A stretch of DNA of 5,522 bases from Armatimonadota bacterium (lineage in GTDB: Bacteria > Armatimonadota > Zipacnadia > Zipacnadales > UBA11051), in contig DPJP01000400.1 in the NCBI GenBank assembly GCA_003542955.1, positions 984 through 6,505 on the forward strand, read 5' to 3'. Positions 5,501 through 5,522 of the stretch are shown here, piece after piece; within the stretch, counting starts at the first letter, position 1; every line of letters starts with the position of its first letter. The translations under genes were made by a program, and so were the position numbers. The notes beneath the pieces were generated by a model, which ran no database searches, had not been told where the DNA came from, and saw only the letters and a list, made by a program, of their open reading frames with translations.

Positions 5501-5522
5501 CCCATACGCGCTAACATAAAGG

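Overview
This is a GC-rich bacterial window with strong G/C preference at third codon positions. All three recognisable genes lie on the + strand. A uroporphyrinogen decarboxylase (URO-D) family protein and a Gfo/Idh/MocA oxidoreductase near each other, with loosely packed genes and wide spacers, would suit an Armatimonadota-, Planctomycetota- or similar soil/sediment genome. That is a guess from gene content; nothing here fixes the taxonomy.

Layout: (1) bases 1-199 hold the last 65 codons of a URO-D family gene. (2) Bases 200-314 are a spacer containing a perfect 18-bp palindrome. (3) Bases 315-3755 encode a 1146-residue protein with an N-terminal DUF4062 (TIR-related fold) domain, a central STAND/NACHT-like P-loop NTPase and a C-terminal array of eight 41-residue TPR-like repeats. 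This is the effector-switch-sensor layout of signal-transducing NTPases, and it is the most interesting item in the window. (4) Bases 3756-4388 are a 633-bp stretch with no convincing gene. It holds a short ORF that runs into a triple 10-bp tandem repeat, a motif resembling a dispersed repeat, a palindromic segment, and a leader of adjacent and competing stem-loops before the next gene. (5) Bases 4389-5480 encode a complete Gfo/Idh/MocA-type oxidoreductase whose usual Glu-Lys-Pro motif reads Glu-Gln-Thr. (6) Bases 5481-5522 are a short tail with a weak hairpin.

The flanking genes look like ordinary metabolism: URO-D-fold methyl transfer or decarboxylation, and NAD(P)-dependent sugar or cyclitol oxidoreduction. 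Nothing suggests that they work with the STAND protein. That protein has its own ribosome binding site and wide spacers on both sides, so it is best read as a self-contained unit. A conflict or immune role is an inference from architecture; no other defence gene is visible here.
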